Origin: Zhengitettix transpicula
Taxonomy: Eukaryota > Arthropoda > Insecta > Orthoptera > Tetrigidae
Direction: 5' to 3'
Length of the DNA stretch: 64,000 nucleotides
Assembly (NCBI GenBank): GCA_037074705.1
Contig: CM073593.1
Location: 6,391,001-6,455,000 of the forward strand
Shown here: piece after piece, positions 10,417 through 20,229 of the stretch
Numbering within the stretch: the stretch's first letter is position 1
How the letters are laid out: each line of letters starts with the position of its first letter
Made by a program: the position numbers and the translations under genes
The notes under the pieces: generated by a model
Databases searched by the model: none
The model's input: only the letters and a program-made list of their open reading frames with translations
What the model was told of the DNA's origin: nothing

Positions 10417-13400
10417 CCTCTTTATCGTCCTGCATTACATAAAAATACTGTTTAAGTCTATTTGTATGTACTTCTTGGAGCTTTCTTTTACCTATTCTCT
10501 GAATTATTGCATTTGGATACTTCATTTCTTTGATTTCGAATGGTCCCGTAAACAATGGATCTAACTTATGTCTTGCTTCTTCCCTCAACAAAACAAGGTC
10601 ATTCACCTTAAAGTCTACTTTATTTGATTTAACTTTATCCTGTTGGCTTGCTTTAAACTTTTCTAACCTATCTTTTGCTACAGTTTGACAAGTTTGCATT
10701 TTGTTCTTAATAGCTAACACTATATCATCATAATTATATAAAGGTTTAGGTCTAAACTGTAAAATTCCTGGTAAGTTACACTTCCTACCGAACAATACTT
10801 CGTACGGTGTATATTTTGTAATTGTGTGAGGTGTTGTGTTATAAGTAAATGCGGCAAATTGAATCCATCTGTCCCAATCAGATGATTTACAAAAACATCT
10901 CAAATAAGTAATCAATGATTTATGAGATCTTTCTAAACTTCCGTTAGATTCCGGATGATACGCAATTGTATTTATTTTCTCTATTTTGAAAAGTTTACAT
11001 AATCTTTTAAATACTTCTGACATGAAGTTTGTACCTTGATCGGTAACAATATATAAAGGAATGCCGAATATTAAAATAATTGAATTTACAAAAGATTCTG
11101 TCACGTCTTTTACAGTCTGTGACTTCAAAGGAACTGCAACAATATATTTACTTAAATTATCTTGACAAGTAAGTATAAATTTATTTCCATTTTCACTTAA
11201 TGGGAGTGGACCAACAATATCTAAATATATTTTTAACCACGGTAGTTCTTGTGTATCTGTAATTTCCAAAGGTTGTTTAACCTTGTGGTTTAATTCTTTA
11301 TTCATTTGACATACTTTACAGTTTTTAATATATTCCGAAACTTCACTTTCTATTCCCTGCCATGTTCTATATAATTTAATTCTTTCAACTGTTCTATTAA
11401 CACCTTGATGACCACCAATTGGACATTCGTGTAACTCTTTAATAATTTTTAATCTTTGATCTTGCGTTAGATTTTCTTCGCATATTGGAAGACATTCTAC
11501 TGGATAACGACTTAAGCTGTCTGCATTACTATTCTTTTTACCAGGCCTATACTTTATTTCATAATCATATTCTTCTAAAAGTAATCTCCAGCGGAGTAAT
11601 CTAGAACTGGGATCTTTTACATTAAATATCCAAGTCAAACCCTTGTGATCGGTCACAATTGTGAATTTCTTTCCTAGTAGATACGGTCTATAATGTTTAC
11701 AAGCCCACACTATTGCCAAACATTCTTTTTCAACAGTGCTATATCTTATTTCTGCTCCATTTAATGTTCGACTTGCAAAAGAAACAGGTTTATCTTGCCC
11801 TACTTTACCCTGTGATAATATCGCGCCCAAAGCATAACCACTTGCATCTGTAATTAGAGAGAATGATTTTGTGAAATCAGGATACTGCAACACGGGTGCT
11901 TCTGTCAGTTTCTGTTTAAGTACTTCGAAGCTATTTTGTTCTAACTTTGTCCATTTCCTGTCGACTTCTTTCTTTAACAAATTTGTTAGAGGTCGTGCTA
12001 TATCACTAAATTTCTCAATGAATTTCCGATAATAAGAAGCTAAACCAAGAAAACTTTTTATATCTTTAGAATTCTTTGGTACAGGAAATTTACTTACAGC
12101 AGATACTTTATTAGGGTCTGGTTTTACACCATCTTTGGTTACAATATGACCTAAAAATGTTAATTCAGGTTTCAAAAACTCACACTTATCTGGTTCTAGT
12201 TGTAATCTATGTTTGCGTAAATGTCCTAATACTTCTCTTAATTTTCTATTATGCTCCATTAAATTTTCACCTAAAATTAAGATGTCATCCATATAAACAA
12301 AACATCTTTCCCCTATGGATTCTTGTAATACCCCGTTTATCATCCTTTGAAAAGTCGCGGGAGCCGATCTCAAGCCATACGGCATACGATTATAATGATA
12401 ATGCCCGGTCATTGTGCTAAAAGCTGTTTTACATTTATCTTGTTCCGCAATCGGGACTTGAAGATATCCGCTTGCACAGTCTAACGATGAAAAATATCTA
12501 GCTCTTCCTATTCTATCTAATATATCCTGAATTTTAGGTAATGGATAATTATCGCCAATACTGACATCATTTAATTTTCTAAAGTCTATACAAATCCTCC
12601 ATTTTCTTTTTCCAGAGGCATCCATTTTCTTTTGGACAACAATAAGAGGAAAATTCCATGGACTTCTACTATGAGATATAATACCTTCATCTAACATTTG
12701 ATCTATTTGCCTATTAATTTCTTCGCGCTGACTTTCGGGTAGTCTATAATTTTTTAAAGTGATTGCTCTACCACTAGGTATCGTTGGAGTTGGAATGGTG
12801 TGAACTGCTGCTGTAGTTGTAGTTAAAGGATCTCCAGGTAATTTAAATACATCTATGAATTCTTCACAAATTCTTTTAATTTCTGAGGCACCTTCCACAA
12901 TATGTCCTAACCTTAAGTTCTCATGTAATAATTGGATTCGTTTAAAATTCTGCTTACACGAATTATTTTCATTAACTTTCAACTGTGTGGGAGGTTTCAC
13001 CAATTTAGGTATCTTACTTATTATAATATTTTTATCACTTAAGTTTACAACTAAACATGGAAATGAATTGTTAACACAATTTACTAAACCTGTTGCGCAA
13101 TATACATCATAGTCTATCATTTGTTTTTCTACAAATCTTAAACCTTTTTCTGCCGTAGGAAATTCTACTAGTTTTTCGCTATAGGGTGATATTACATATT
13201 TCATTGCCAACACATAACCATTCGATAAAAGCCAATTCCTTCCTAATATTAAATCTAGATCACGCGGTAATTTATCAATTACGTGATAGTCAGTAACTTT
13301 ATCTACTTCTAAGGAAGAGAATTTAATTTGAACTATACCCTTAGTTCTTACTTTATCTCCATTAATGCCACTTATAATTATTTCAGAGTTTTTTGGAACA

Positions 13401-14209
13401 ATACTCGATTTTAATGCACTCTCTCGCACTAAACATATTTGAGCTCCAGTATCTATCAAAGCTTTTCCAAAACCTTTCTTTAATTGAGGACATTCTATTT
13501 CTAATTCATAAGAATTAATTTCATTTTCTTGTAATTTACAAGTCAGGTGGTTTACATCACAGTGACAATTCCTACTCCCAGGACACATTTCCCTTACACC
13601 GAGTTTCTTCTCGTGTGCAACAACATTAACACAGGATTCTTTATGAATGAAATTCTCATCGTTTTCATTCGACAATTTAATATTGCCCTTCAACCCATCT
13701 GGTACTCCCATACGAGCCACGGCTATCTCCCTTGGATGCCCATAGAACCTGTCTGCACGAGTTTCACCTTGAACTACGCTTACACCGAGTTTCTTCTCGT
13801 GTGCAACAACATTAACACAGGATTCTTTATGAATGAAATTCTTATCGTTTTCATTTGACAATTTAATATTGCCCTTCAACCCATCTGGTACTCCCATATG
13901 AGCCACGGCTATCTCCCTTGGATACCCATAAGAACCTGTCTGCACGAGTTTCCCTTGAACTACGCTTAAGACGTTACATACGTCTTTAACATTAATCAAG
14001 TCATCAGCCTCCACCTGGGCGATGCTTGCTGCATCGTCAACTTCCTCTCGAGTTGCGATCACGTCACTATCTGTGACCACGTCACAAGTCCTACCTTGGA
14101 ATGTGACAATTGTGTCCGCGCTTCGCACCTCTTTCGTACAGCCTCCGCGATTAGACTTTCCCCGGCTGTTAGAGAAGCCTAATGCGAGTTTTCCGATCGA
14201 GATTGGGAT
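10358..14209 (-). CDS. pol: pol polyprotein: protease, RT, RNase H, integrase
   Basis: The frame is open from 14209 to the stop at 10358 and lies -1 relative to gag, overlapping its end by 31 nt. Expression as a Gag-Pol fusion by -1 frameshifting is therefore likely; there is no need for its own start. Numbering from the GTG at 14128 (1256 residues): a 62-residue segment is tandemly duplicated at 55-116 and 117-178; the aspartic protease has DTG at 226-228; RT spans about 460-640 with YMDD at 612-615; RNase H has TDASG (Asp 761) and TDHKG (827). The integrase has a zinc region with C937 and C940 (NCKVCQ) and a catalytic triad D970 (LDIVG), D1030 (VTDQG), E1066 (SLERSHK) with DD35E spacing. 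The C-terminal integrase tail is basic. All recognised catalytic residues are intact, so this polyprotein could be functional. Confidence 0.95.
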   Translation of the reverse strand: MPISIGKLALGFSNSRGKSNRGGCTKEVRSADTIVTFQGRTCDVVTDSDVIATREEVDDAASIAQVEADDLINVKDVCNVLSVVQGKLVQTGSYGYPREIAVAHMGVPDGLKGNIKLSNENDKNFIHKESCVNVVAHEKKLGVSVVQGETRADRFYGHPREIAVARMGVPDGLKGNIKLSNENDENFIHKESCVNVVAHEKKLGVREMCPGSRNCHCDVNHLTCKLQENEINSYELEIECPQLKKGFGKALIDTGAQICLVRESALKSSIVPKNSEIIISGINGDKVRTKGIVQIKFSSLEVDKVTDYHVIDKLPRDLDLILGRNWLLSNGYVLAMKYVISPYSEKLVEFPTAEKGLRFVEKQMIDYDVYCATGLVNCVNNSFPCLVVNLSDKNIIISKIPKLVKPPTQLKVNENNSCKQNFKRIQLLHENLRLGHIVEGASEIKRICEEFIDVFKLPGDPLTTTTAAVHTIPTPTIPSGRAITLKNYRLPESQREEINRQIDQMLDEGIISHSRSPWNFPLIVVQKKMDASGKRKWRICIDFRKLNDVSIGDNYPLPKIQDILDRIGRARYFSSLDCASGYLQVPIAEQDKCKTAFSTMTGHYHYNRMPYGLRSAPATFQRMINGVLQESIGERCFVYMDDILILGENLMEHNRKLREVLGHLRKHRLQLEPDKCEFLKPELTFLGHIVTKDGVKPDPNKVSAVSKFPVPKNSKDIKSFLGLASYYRKFIEKFSDIARPLTNLLKKEVDRKWTKLEQNSFEVLKQKLTEAPVLQYPDFTKSFSLITDASGYALGAILSQGKVGQDKPVSFASRTLNGAEIRYSTVEKECLAIVWACKHYRPYLLGKKFTIVTDHKGLTWIFNVKDPSSRLLRWRLLLEEYDYEIKYRPGKKNSNADSLSRYPVECLPICEENLTQDQRLKIIKELHECPIGGHQGVNRTVERIKLYRTWQGIESEVSEYIKNCKVCQMNKELNHKVKQPLEITDTQELPWLKIYLDIVGPLPLSENGNKFILTCQDNLSKYIVAVPLKSQTVKDVTESFVNSIILIFGIPLYIVTDQGTNFMSEVFKRLCKLFKIEKINTIAYHPESNGSLERSHKSLITYLRCFCKSSDWDRWIQFAAFTYNTTPHTITKYTPYEVLFGRKCNLPGILQFRPKPLYNYDDIVLAIKNKMQTCQTVAKDRLEKFKASQQDKVKSNKVDFKVNDLVLLREEARHKLDPLFTGPFEIKEMKYPNAIIQRIGKRKLQEVHTNRLKQYFYVMQDDKEDGSQQAYNDDGDDGGGDNN
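13593..13964 (-). repeat. 186-bp tandem duplication inside pol
   Basis: Two direct copies, 186 bp apart (for example CTTACACCGAGTTTCTTCTC at 13593 and at 13779), encode a 62-residue unit twice in frame. Copies differ at several residues, clustered near SVVQGK/SVVQGE and the following ten positions. The unit lies between the frameshift region and the protease. Confidence 0.93.
14179..14209 (-). other. gag/pol overlap with candidate -1 frameshift site
   Basis: Gag stops at 14179-14181, while the pol frame opens after a TAG at 14210-14212, leaving 31 nt of overlap. Within it the sense sequence G GAA AAC (gag-frame codons) would allow the A-site tRNA to re-pair on AAA in the -1 frame. It fits the X XXY YYZ pattern only partly. 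No downstream pseudoknot was worked out. Confidence 0.45.
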
Positions 14210-15003
14210 CTACAAGTATGCGCCTTATGTCCAAACTTTTTACATTTAAAGCATTGAATATTATCCATAGTGTTTACTTCTCTTTTTATTTGTGGTTCCC
14301 TTTTTACAATCCCTGGATACTGAATTCCTTTTCGCACTGCACCGTGTGATAGAAATGAACCTTTTTCACTACCTTTGAATTTTTGAGATCTAATATTCGA
14401 TTCTTCCACTATAGCTGTTTCTACAAGCTGTGCTAATGGTTCACCTTCGCCTTTGGTTTTTACCATGTATTTTACTCTATCATCATTTAAACCTGCTATG
14501 AAAGTTCCCTTTAAAAGTTCACTAATAATAAACATACCACCATTAATAAATTGATCGTTAATTTCTGCACTTAATTTTTCCATACGTGTTTTAGCTTCGC
14601 GTCTTAAATGTATAGCAATTGAATCAATTTTTGAACCCCACTGAGCAACATTCTCTTGCGGAGTTTGTTTAGAATTAAACAAGATTCCAGCGTAATATTC
14701 GAGAGTTCTCCTAACCAAATAATTTTCTTCCAAAATATTTTTAACTTTCTGCCAAGAATCCCGTTCTGTTCTAGCCAACAATTTTGATTTCGCGTCTCCC
14801 GTAATTTTAGATTCTATGAATTTTAGTAAAAGCGGTCTCTTATTAGGATTAACAAATTCATTAGCGGCTTCTGCTCCTTCTAAAAATTCGGAAAGTTCCT
14901 TAGGATTACCATCAAAATTTTTAGGAATTAACTTAATTGCTTGAGTCACAGAAATATATAAATCATCATCATTGCCTACTTCGTCTGAGCGTTCATTAGA
15001 CAT
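14179..15003 (-). CDS. gag: Gag polyprotein with CCHC zinc knuckle
   Basis: This 274-residue frame starts at ATG 15001-15003 and is the first long frame after the leader. The N-terminal two thirds are helix-rich and resemble Ty3/Gypsy capsid regions (tryptophan and leucine spacing around residues 80-130). A single zinc knuckle C-X2-C-X4-H-X4-C occupies residues 251-264 (CFKCKKFGHKAHTC), just before the stop, as expected for nucleocapsid. Gag forms the particle that packages the element RNA. The frame is uninterrupted. It overlaps pol, which lies in the -1 frame. Confidence 0.92.
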   Translation of the reverse strand: MSNERSDEVGNDDDLYISVTQAIKLIPKNFDGNPKELSEFLEGAEAANEFVNPNKRPLLLKFIESKITGDAKSKLLARTERDSWQKVKNILEENYLVRRTLEYYAGILFNSKQTPQENVAQWGSKIDSIAIHLRREAKTRMEKLSAEINDQFINGGMFIISELLKGTFIAGLNDDRVKYMVKTKGEGEPLAQLVETAIVEESNIRSQKFKGSEKGSFLSHGAVRKGIQYPGIVKREPQIKREVNTMDNIQCFKCKKFGHKAHTCRSQSRSENSH

Positions 15004-15766
15004 TATTCTGCTTTATTGGACTGGACTTACCGGAAAGGAAATAGAAGGTTTCAGCTATCTCTCTGCGTTGTCGTGCTACTGAACGACGGCTCCTTCGACG
15101 TCGGAAGTCGTGATGGGAAGAGACGACTGCTTCGGCGTCTTCAGGCGTCGTGACGAGTAGAGACGGCGTGAAGTGTAGAGTCGTCGGAAGAGTAGAGACG
15201 AGTAGAGACGGCGTGAAGTGTAGAGTCGTCGGAAGAGTAGAGACGTTGTGAAGTGTAGAGTCGTCGGAAGTCTTGTTGAAAAGCGAAGACAATCACGTCG
15301 TCGGCGTCGAAAGTCGTCCGGCGTCGTGAAGAGTAGAGTTGACGTGAAGTGTAGAGTCGTCGGAAGTCGTTCTGAGAAGCGAAGACAATCGCGTCGTCGG
15401 GCGTCGAAAGTCGTCCGGCGTCGTGAAGAGTAAAGTTGACGTGTAGACGGAAAGGCCGTGAAGAATAGATAGAAGATAGATGCGTCACTCTGGTGACGAA
15501 CGATGTAGGGTAAGATTGGAGTTGCAGTCGGGAAGTACTCGTGAGATCTTCTCACTACCGAATTCCGTCTGCGGCAACGGCTGCTCCAAAGACTGAACAC
15601 GCAAATCTCCCTCGGGTATCAATAACGCAGTTTCTAAAGAGCCACAATCTTACGAACCTTAGTCCAAGAAGTAACGTTGATCAGACGTGCCTTCCTGAAC
15701 ACCTGTAGTTATTCTCTCACTGCCAATGGATGGAAATTGAGCTATTCTATCCCACCGCTGCCACCA
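15004..15766 (-). promoter_or_regulatory. 5' leader of the Gypsy element, repeat-rich
   Basis: A 763-nt untranslated leader lies between the primer site and gag. Its centre (15140-15450) is G+C-rich, unlike the rest of the element, and made of short tandem repeats: a unit of about 44 bp built on GTGAAGTGTAGAGTCGTCGG, and a longer unit of about 96 bp (AGCGAAGACAATC near 15282 and 15377). Because of the repeats several frames are open. The longest in sense (15076..15600, 174 codons) is Arg/Ser/Thr-rich and probably not a protein gene. Packaging signals or internal ribosome entry could lie here; neither is shown. Confidence 0.7.
15749..15766 (-). promoter_or_regulatory. primer-binding site, complementary to tRNA-Leu
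   Basis: Immediately inside the 5' LTR the + strand reads ATCCCACCGCTGCCACCA. These 18 bases equal the 3' end of a eukaryotic tRNA-Leu (AAG type) including CCA, so in element sense the site begins TGGTGGCAGCGG. Contact with the LTR end without a spacer is as expected. Confidence 0.9.
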
Positions 15767-16338
15767 TGTAATGTTTAAAAATTTCCGCTGCCACCATTTA
15801 ATGTTTAAAATTCCGCTGCCACCATATAATAATCGAATTTCTCCTGGTCTCGCTAACAGAGATATTTAGGAAGAAAATATAACTTGGGTCCGGAATGCGC
15901 GCTAAGTCGCACTCTATAATAGCTTAAAGGCTTAGAGAAATAACATGAGGCTTTAGTCCATTAGAATAATAAAGAAGTTTTATTAATCTTAGTCTACAGC
16001 CTAGAGCTAAGTCAATAACATGAAAACAGAAGACAGAGTGGCATACGCACCACGTTGAAGTAAGATACAGACTTGCCTCCATCAGAGAAGTCTGGCCCTT
16101 TTATACATACGTTCACAGAGCTTCATTGTATTCAAGAAGCCCCAGACTCAGCAGGACACATGGGTCTAAATTATCTTTGCTGCCGAGTTGGAAATTCTTA
16201 AATGCTTACAAGTATTTTGTTTATTGATGCTTACTCCGAGAACGTGAGTAACCACAAAGAAGCTTTGTTTCTGAGGCTTACTCAGAAGTTCCTTAGTGCC
16301 CACAAGGCAGACCTAATATATATAATATATATATTACA
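15767..16338 (-). repeat. 5' LTR of the Gypsy element (572 bp)
   Basis: It is identical to the 3' LTR apart from lacking one TA unit. In element sense its last 60 bases hold two further copies of TGGTGGCAGCGG, each followed by an A/T run ending ..AAACATTA, so the LTR end and the true primer site form three tandem PBS-like copies. Confidence 0.97.
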
Positions 16339-16401
16339 ATGCGCTTCCCAACAATACCAGACCACATCGAATTCACTGTATTACAATATATATATATATA
16401 T

Positions 16402-16805
16402 ATTGTAAGAATCTATTTATGAGGAATCGTAGCCACAATTGTTGTCAATTATTGTAGTAAACAAATTAGAAAAAATCAGAGTCATCGCGTTGCGTATCAA
16501 TTAATGTAGTAACCAATTAGGGAAATTAACTTATTTAAAAATTCACTAAAAGGTAACTATTATCTATTGAAGAATTTGACAAATGAAATTATTACCAACA
16601 AATCAAATTTTAAATACAGGAAACGTATTACAATTGAGATTTAATTAAATTTTATACATGAATGCCTCGGCTGTAATGAGATTCTTGATACCTTCAGTTC
16701 TCTTATCGGACCGCTAAATAGTAATAGGAAACCGCATTGAAATAACAAAATGTATAAAATATTACAAAATATTGAAATTAATTTACTTGAATATTACACT
16801 ATGAA
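16402..16805 (+). repeat. dispersed repeat, family C copy 1
   Basis: It begins TGTAAGAATCTATTTATG right after a TA run and ends in the block ATATTACAAAATATTGAAAT. Both ends match 55107..55230, which lacks about 280 bp of the middle. A TGT start next to a TA tract suggests an LTR, but the far end is not defined. Confidence 0.5.
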
Positions 16806-16807
16806 AC

Positions 16808-17165
16808 TTGGGTTGTACCCAAGGACGAGGTAATGGGGGATAATTGAGCGGCAGATAGCAAATTAGAAGAGGATGAATTAAGTGTGTGTTCCCGGCTCTG
16901 TGGAGATGTGTGCAAAAGTGCGCCCGAACTCTGTGAGGATGTATGAAAAAGTGCGCCCGAATCCTGTGGGGTGGTGTTCAAAGGTCATCGTGAGTCGTAG
17001 TTGGACTCGCATTATCAGCGGCAGAAGGCACACGGGTTGTACACAAGGACGAGGTAATGGGGGATAATTGAGCGGCAGATGGTAAATTAGACGAGGGTGT
17101 GGGAAAAAGTGCGCCCGAACTCTGTGGAGCGGTGTGAAAAAGTGCACCCGGATTCTTGGTGAGAT
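16808..17165 (+). repeat. tandem repeats: 223-bp duplication with an inner 33-bp unit
   Basis: The block GGGTTGTAC.CAAGGACGAG starts at 16810 and again at 17033. Inside each copy the phrase GTGCGCCCGAA.TCTGTG recurs at about 33-bp spacing (near 16918, 16952, 17109, 17142). Open frames here are repeat-driven. Confidence 0.8.
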
Positions 17166-18428
17166 GTGTAAAAGAAAGAGATATAAGTCATCGAGAGAGG
17201 AGTCTGTTAGCAGCGTTCGTCTGTGGTGGTAAATAGGAGTTCGTCGAGAAGGAGGAGTCTGTCAGGAGTCGGTGGATGTCTTAATGGACATTGGGCCGAG
17301 TTAGGTGGCCGAGATAAATATAAGTAAATTGTTTGAAAAGAGTAGTTGAAGGTCTTCGTTAGGATGAAGTCGTCGTGAAAAGAAAGGAGAGGAGGTCGCC
17401 CAGAGTTTATCGTGGAGAGGTGGCTGTGGACAGACGAAAGTTTCAGTTGTGTGGTCATAGTCTGCCATTACGTGAAAAATCTGTTTAGTTGTACTGACGA
17501 AAGAGTTCAGTGTAAAGTGTGTGCACAACTTGGCGCTCTTTATGGCCTGTATTTAAAGTGAGTTAAGTATGGTATGCCAGTGAGCCGAATTTCATGGATT
17601 ACCAGAGACTGTAAGTTAATATTTCATAGTATTCATATTTGTAATCTTTTAAGTAAAGGTGTAATCGTCAGATTTCAGAATTCGAATTTGGTTATTTTGT
17701 ATGTTTTATTTATTGCATTGTAAAATAGATTAAATTGCATTATATTTAATGTTAAATTACCCATAATGAACCATAGTTCGTTGTTTCACCTAATTTCGAA
17801 AATGTACAAAATAAACAGATTGGCCTATTTAAATAGTGTGGCGATATGATTTCTTTTACATCAATTAACAAATATTTTTGAATAATGATAAAATCAAAAA
17901 TTGATATTAACTATAAAAGATAGATTTTACTAATATGTTGACGCGGCTAAAATCAAAAAATAAAAAGAAGATAGATTGCATGCAACGTAGGACAGACAAA
18001 GCGAGCCTTAAATTCTTGGATGAAATAAAACTTTTCCTACTTGAATCATTCTTATCAGAAGCTTTCAGTTTCAATAATAATAATTATTGGGTTAACGTTA
18101 CAAATTTTGGATTAAGAACGCAAATACTTTTCCAGATTAATGTGTGAAATATTAATTCTTATTATTATTTCTTAACAATTTATTCCTTACATTTACTGAG
18201 TAATTGATGCTCTATGACCTACATGAGAAAGTTTCAATAATATCTAACAGAAACTGTTTTTAATCCAAAGGAAATGTGATTAGCCGTAGCCAAAATTTAA
18301 ATTCGTAGTAAAAAGCAGTACAGTGACTTGAGATGAGAGACGAACCAATTAGAAAGATGAAAAGTAAAAATAATTAAGTATATGAATTTGTCTTTCATGG
18401 ACGGGTCAATCTTATTATATTAAGTTAA
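17166..18428. other. no gene recognised
   Basis: Mixed, then A+T-rich sequence. A 70-codon frame at 17935..18147 shows no domain. It ends at a Helitron 3' terminus. Confidence 0.4.
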
Positions 18429-19216
18429 CTAGCTGGGAGCCCGGCGTTGCCCGTGTACTTATTTATATAATCCAGAAAAGTATTTAATTCTCCATTAATC
18501 TTTAGTCAATAAATTATTTTACTTACGTATGCAGAAAGAGTGGCAATTTCATCAACACTCCATCCCCGGTGCTATAAAATACATTGAATTTAATTGCATC
18601 AATCCCAACAAACATACCTTCGAATTTATTCTTAAATAACTCACTGCGTACTGCAGGATATAATTGTCCCTCAGTCTTCAGATATTACGAATGATTAAAT
18701 TGATGAAATTGTTCGCTAAATTCACAATGTAAACAAATGGTCGCCATATTGGAGTCACTTAATATGGCAAGAAAATTAACATACATTTTCCGCATAGATC
18801 GTTAATTATTCGTATTGTTTTTTTATTATTATTATGCCATGGAGAATTGCTGGATAAAATTATAATTTTATCCAATGGAAATATTTCTGCTTTATTGCAT
18901 TACCGAAAAGTGAACTATTTGCTTTGTTCGTTGCGTAGTAACGTCTCTCTTTGTCCATTGACGTCATGATCTCTTGACGCGCATTAATTTAACACAAAAT
19001 TATCACGTTTATCAATTATAATTCTTTACACCTTTATGCTACGGGTTTCTCATCCCCACAGTACCGTTTCTCGTGTTTTGAAGAATACGTTTACCAATTT
19101 TTGTTGCATTCTGTCCACGCGATAAAATTTGTATAAAGAACAACGTAAATACATACATACATACATACATACATACATACATACATACAAATATACATCC
19201 TTTTTTATTATATAGA
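18429..19216 (-). mobile_element. non-autonomous Helitron, copy 1
   Basis: In - strand sense the element starts A|TCTATATAATAAAAAAGG and ends in a GC-rich terminal segment CGGGCAACGCCGGGCTCCCAG followed by CTAG|T. These are the Helitron hallmarks: 5' TC, 3' hairpin-forming GC segment, CTRR end, insertion between A and T, no target duplication. The 788 bp hold no helicase. An (ACAT)n tract lies just inside the 5' end. Confidence 0.85.
19149..19189. repeat. (ATAC)n microsatellite in Helitron 5' region
   Basis: About ten tetranucleotide units, placed within the first 70 bp of the Helitron. Confidence 0.95.
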
Positions 19217-20229
19217 TATATATTTATTACACTTAACAAATTTTATGCAGAAGAAAAACTGTTCCGTAATCTTTTCCTTGCTAATTTTCTTTGTACTGAC
19301 AGAGAATATATCTTCCATTCCATAATTTGTCGTGACGCTGCGTGGTACACAACAATGGCATAGTAACGTCATTACTTTCAACTTATGAATAAATGTTTTA
19401 ATATACTTTTAGACATTTTATTCACCCTGCTAATAAGACCAATAGAAATGGAGGGACTATTCTTCAATACTGTATGAGGATTCCATATATATAAAAAAAA
19501 TCATTTGGTAAAAACGCGTAATTCGCAGAACAATCGTCAGTATTCAAATCACATTAATCCAAAGACAAATTCTGTTGGATCCTTTACATGAAGAGGTGCC
19601 AATGATATTCTTAAGGAAATGTGATAATAATCCAAACGCAATGCAGTTATGCGTAGCCTCCCTTACCACAAGTCTCGAAATTCGTCATGTTTTAATGCCA
19701 ATTCACAGCCCTTCGCCCTATCTGCAGAAAAGGTCCTCCCCACGCCACTAGAACGCCGACTTCACTTACACTAACAATTCAGCCCGCGGCCACCAGCCAT
19801 GTTTACAATTTACGTCACAGATATCCCCGACAATCATCTTTTCTTGCACGTTTAAGAACGTTATCCTTTCGGATGAAAAAGTCAATGTTGGTACTGCACC
19901 TTGCCTTTCTTCTGGTTCCTTTGATACATTTAAATACAAAATAAAAAATTCTATGAAATATGTTCAGCTGTTTCAAAATAGTCCCAGAAGAAATATGTTG
20001 TATATAGTGTTTTATTGACGTAGATTAACAATAGATAATTGAACATAACGTTTGATTTAACAAAGGCTGTCTATTTCCTTCGCATCTGTAGACGATATTT
20101 ACAGCTTTTTATAACTGTGAGTTTCCGTTTTCTTCTTCGACCAGTTAAGTAGACTTTTTTTTATGAGAAAATTAACAATCAGAACAATATAATACATGTT
20201 CCATGAGTTAATGTGATGGCACAATAATA
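19217..20229. other. no gene recognised
   Basis: Unique-looking A+T-rich sequence with no supported feature. It ends at the 3' tail of a LINE remnant. Confidence 0.4.

Larger units (their letters stand above)
7655..16338 (-). mobile_element. complete Gypsy/errantivirus-type LTR retrotransposon
   Basis: The 8684-bp element has near-identical LTRs (7655..8228 and 15767..16338) and is flanked by the 4-bp duplication ATGC at 7651-7654 and 16339-16342. On the - strand the order is 5' LTR, tRNA-Leu primer site, repeat-rich leader, gag, pol (protease, reverse transcriptase, RNase H, integrase), env-like gene, polypurine tract, 3' LTR. This order and the F-type env are those of insect errantiviruses and relatives. 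The LTRs differ only by one TA unit in a TA tract, so insertion was recent. Gag and pol frames are open; env carries one in-frame stop. Confidence 0.97.

Noticed and set aside
13547..13858. 103-codon + strand frame with an internal repeat
   Set aside because: It is the antisense shadow of the 186-bp duplication in pol.
15076..15600. 174-codon Arg/Ser-rich frame upstream of gag
   Set aside because: Other frames over the same repeats are equally open, so it is not called as a gene; described as leader sequence.
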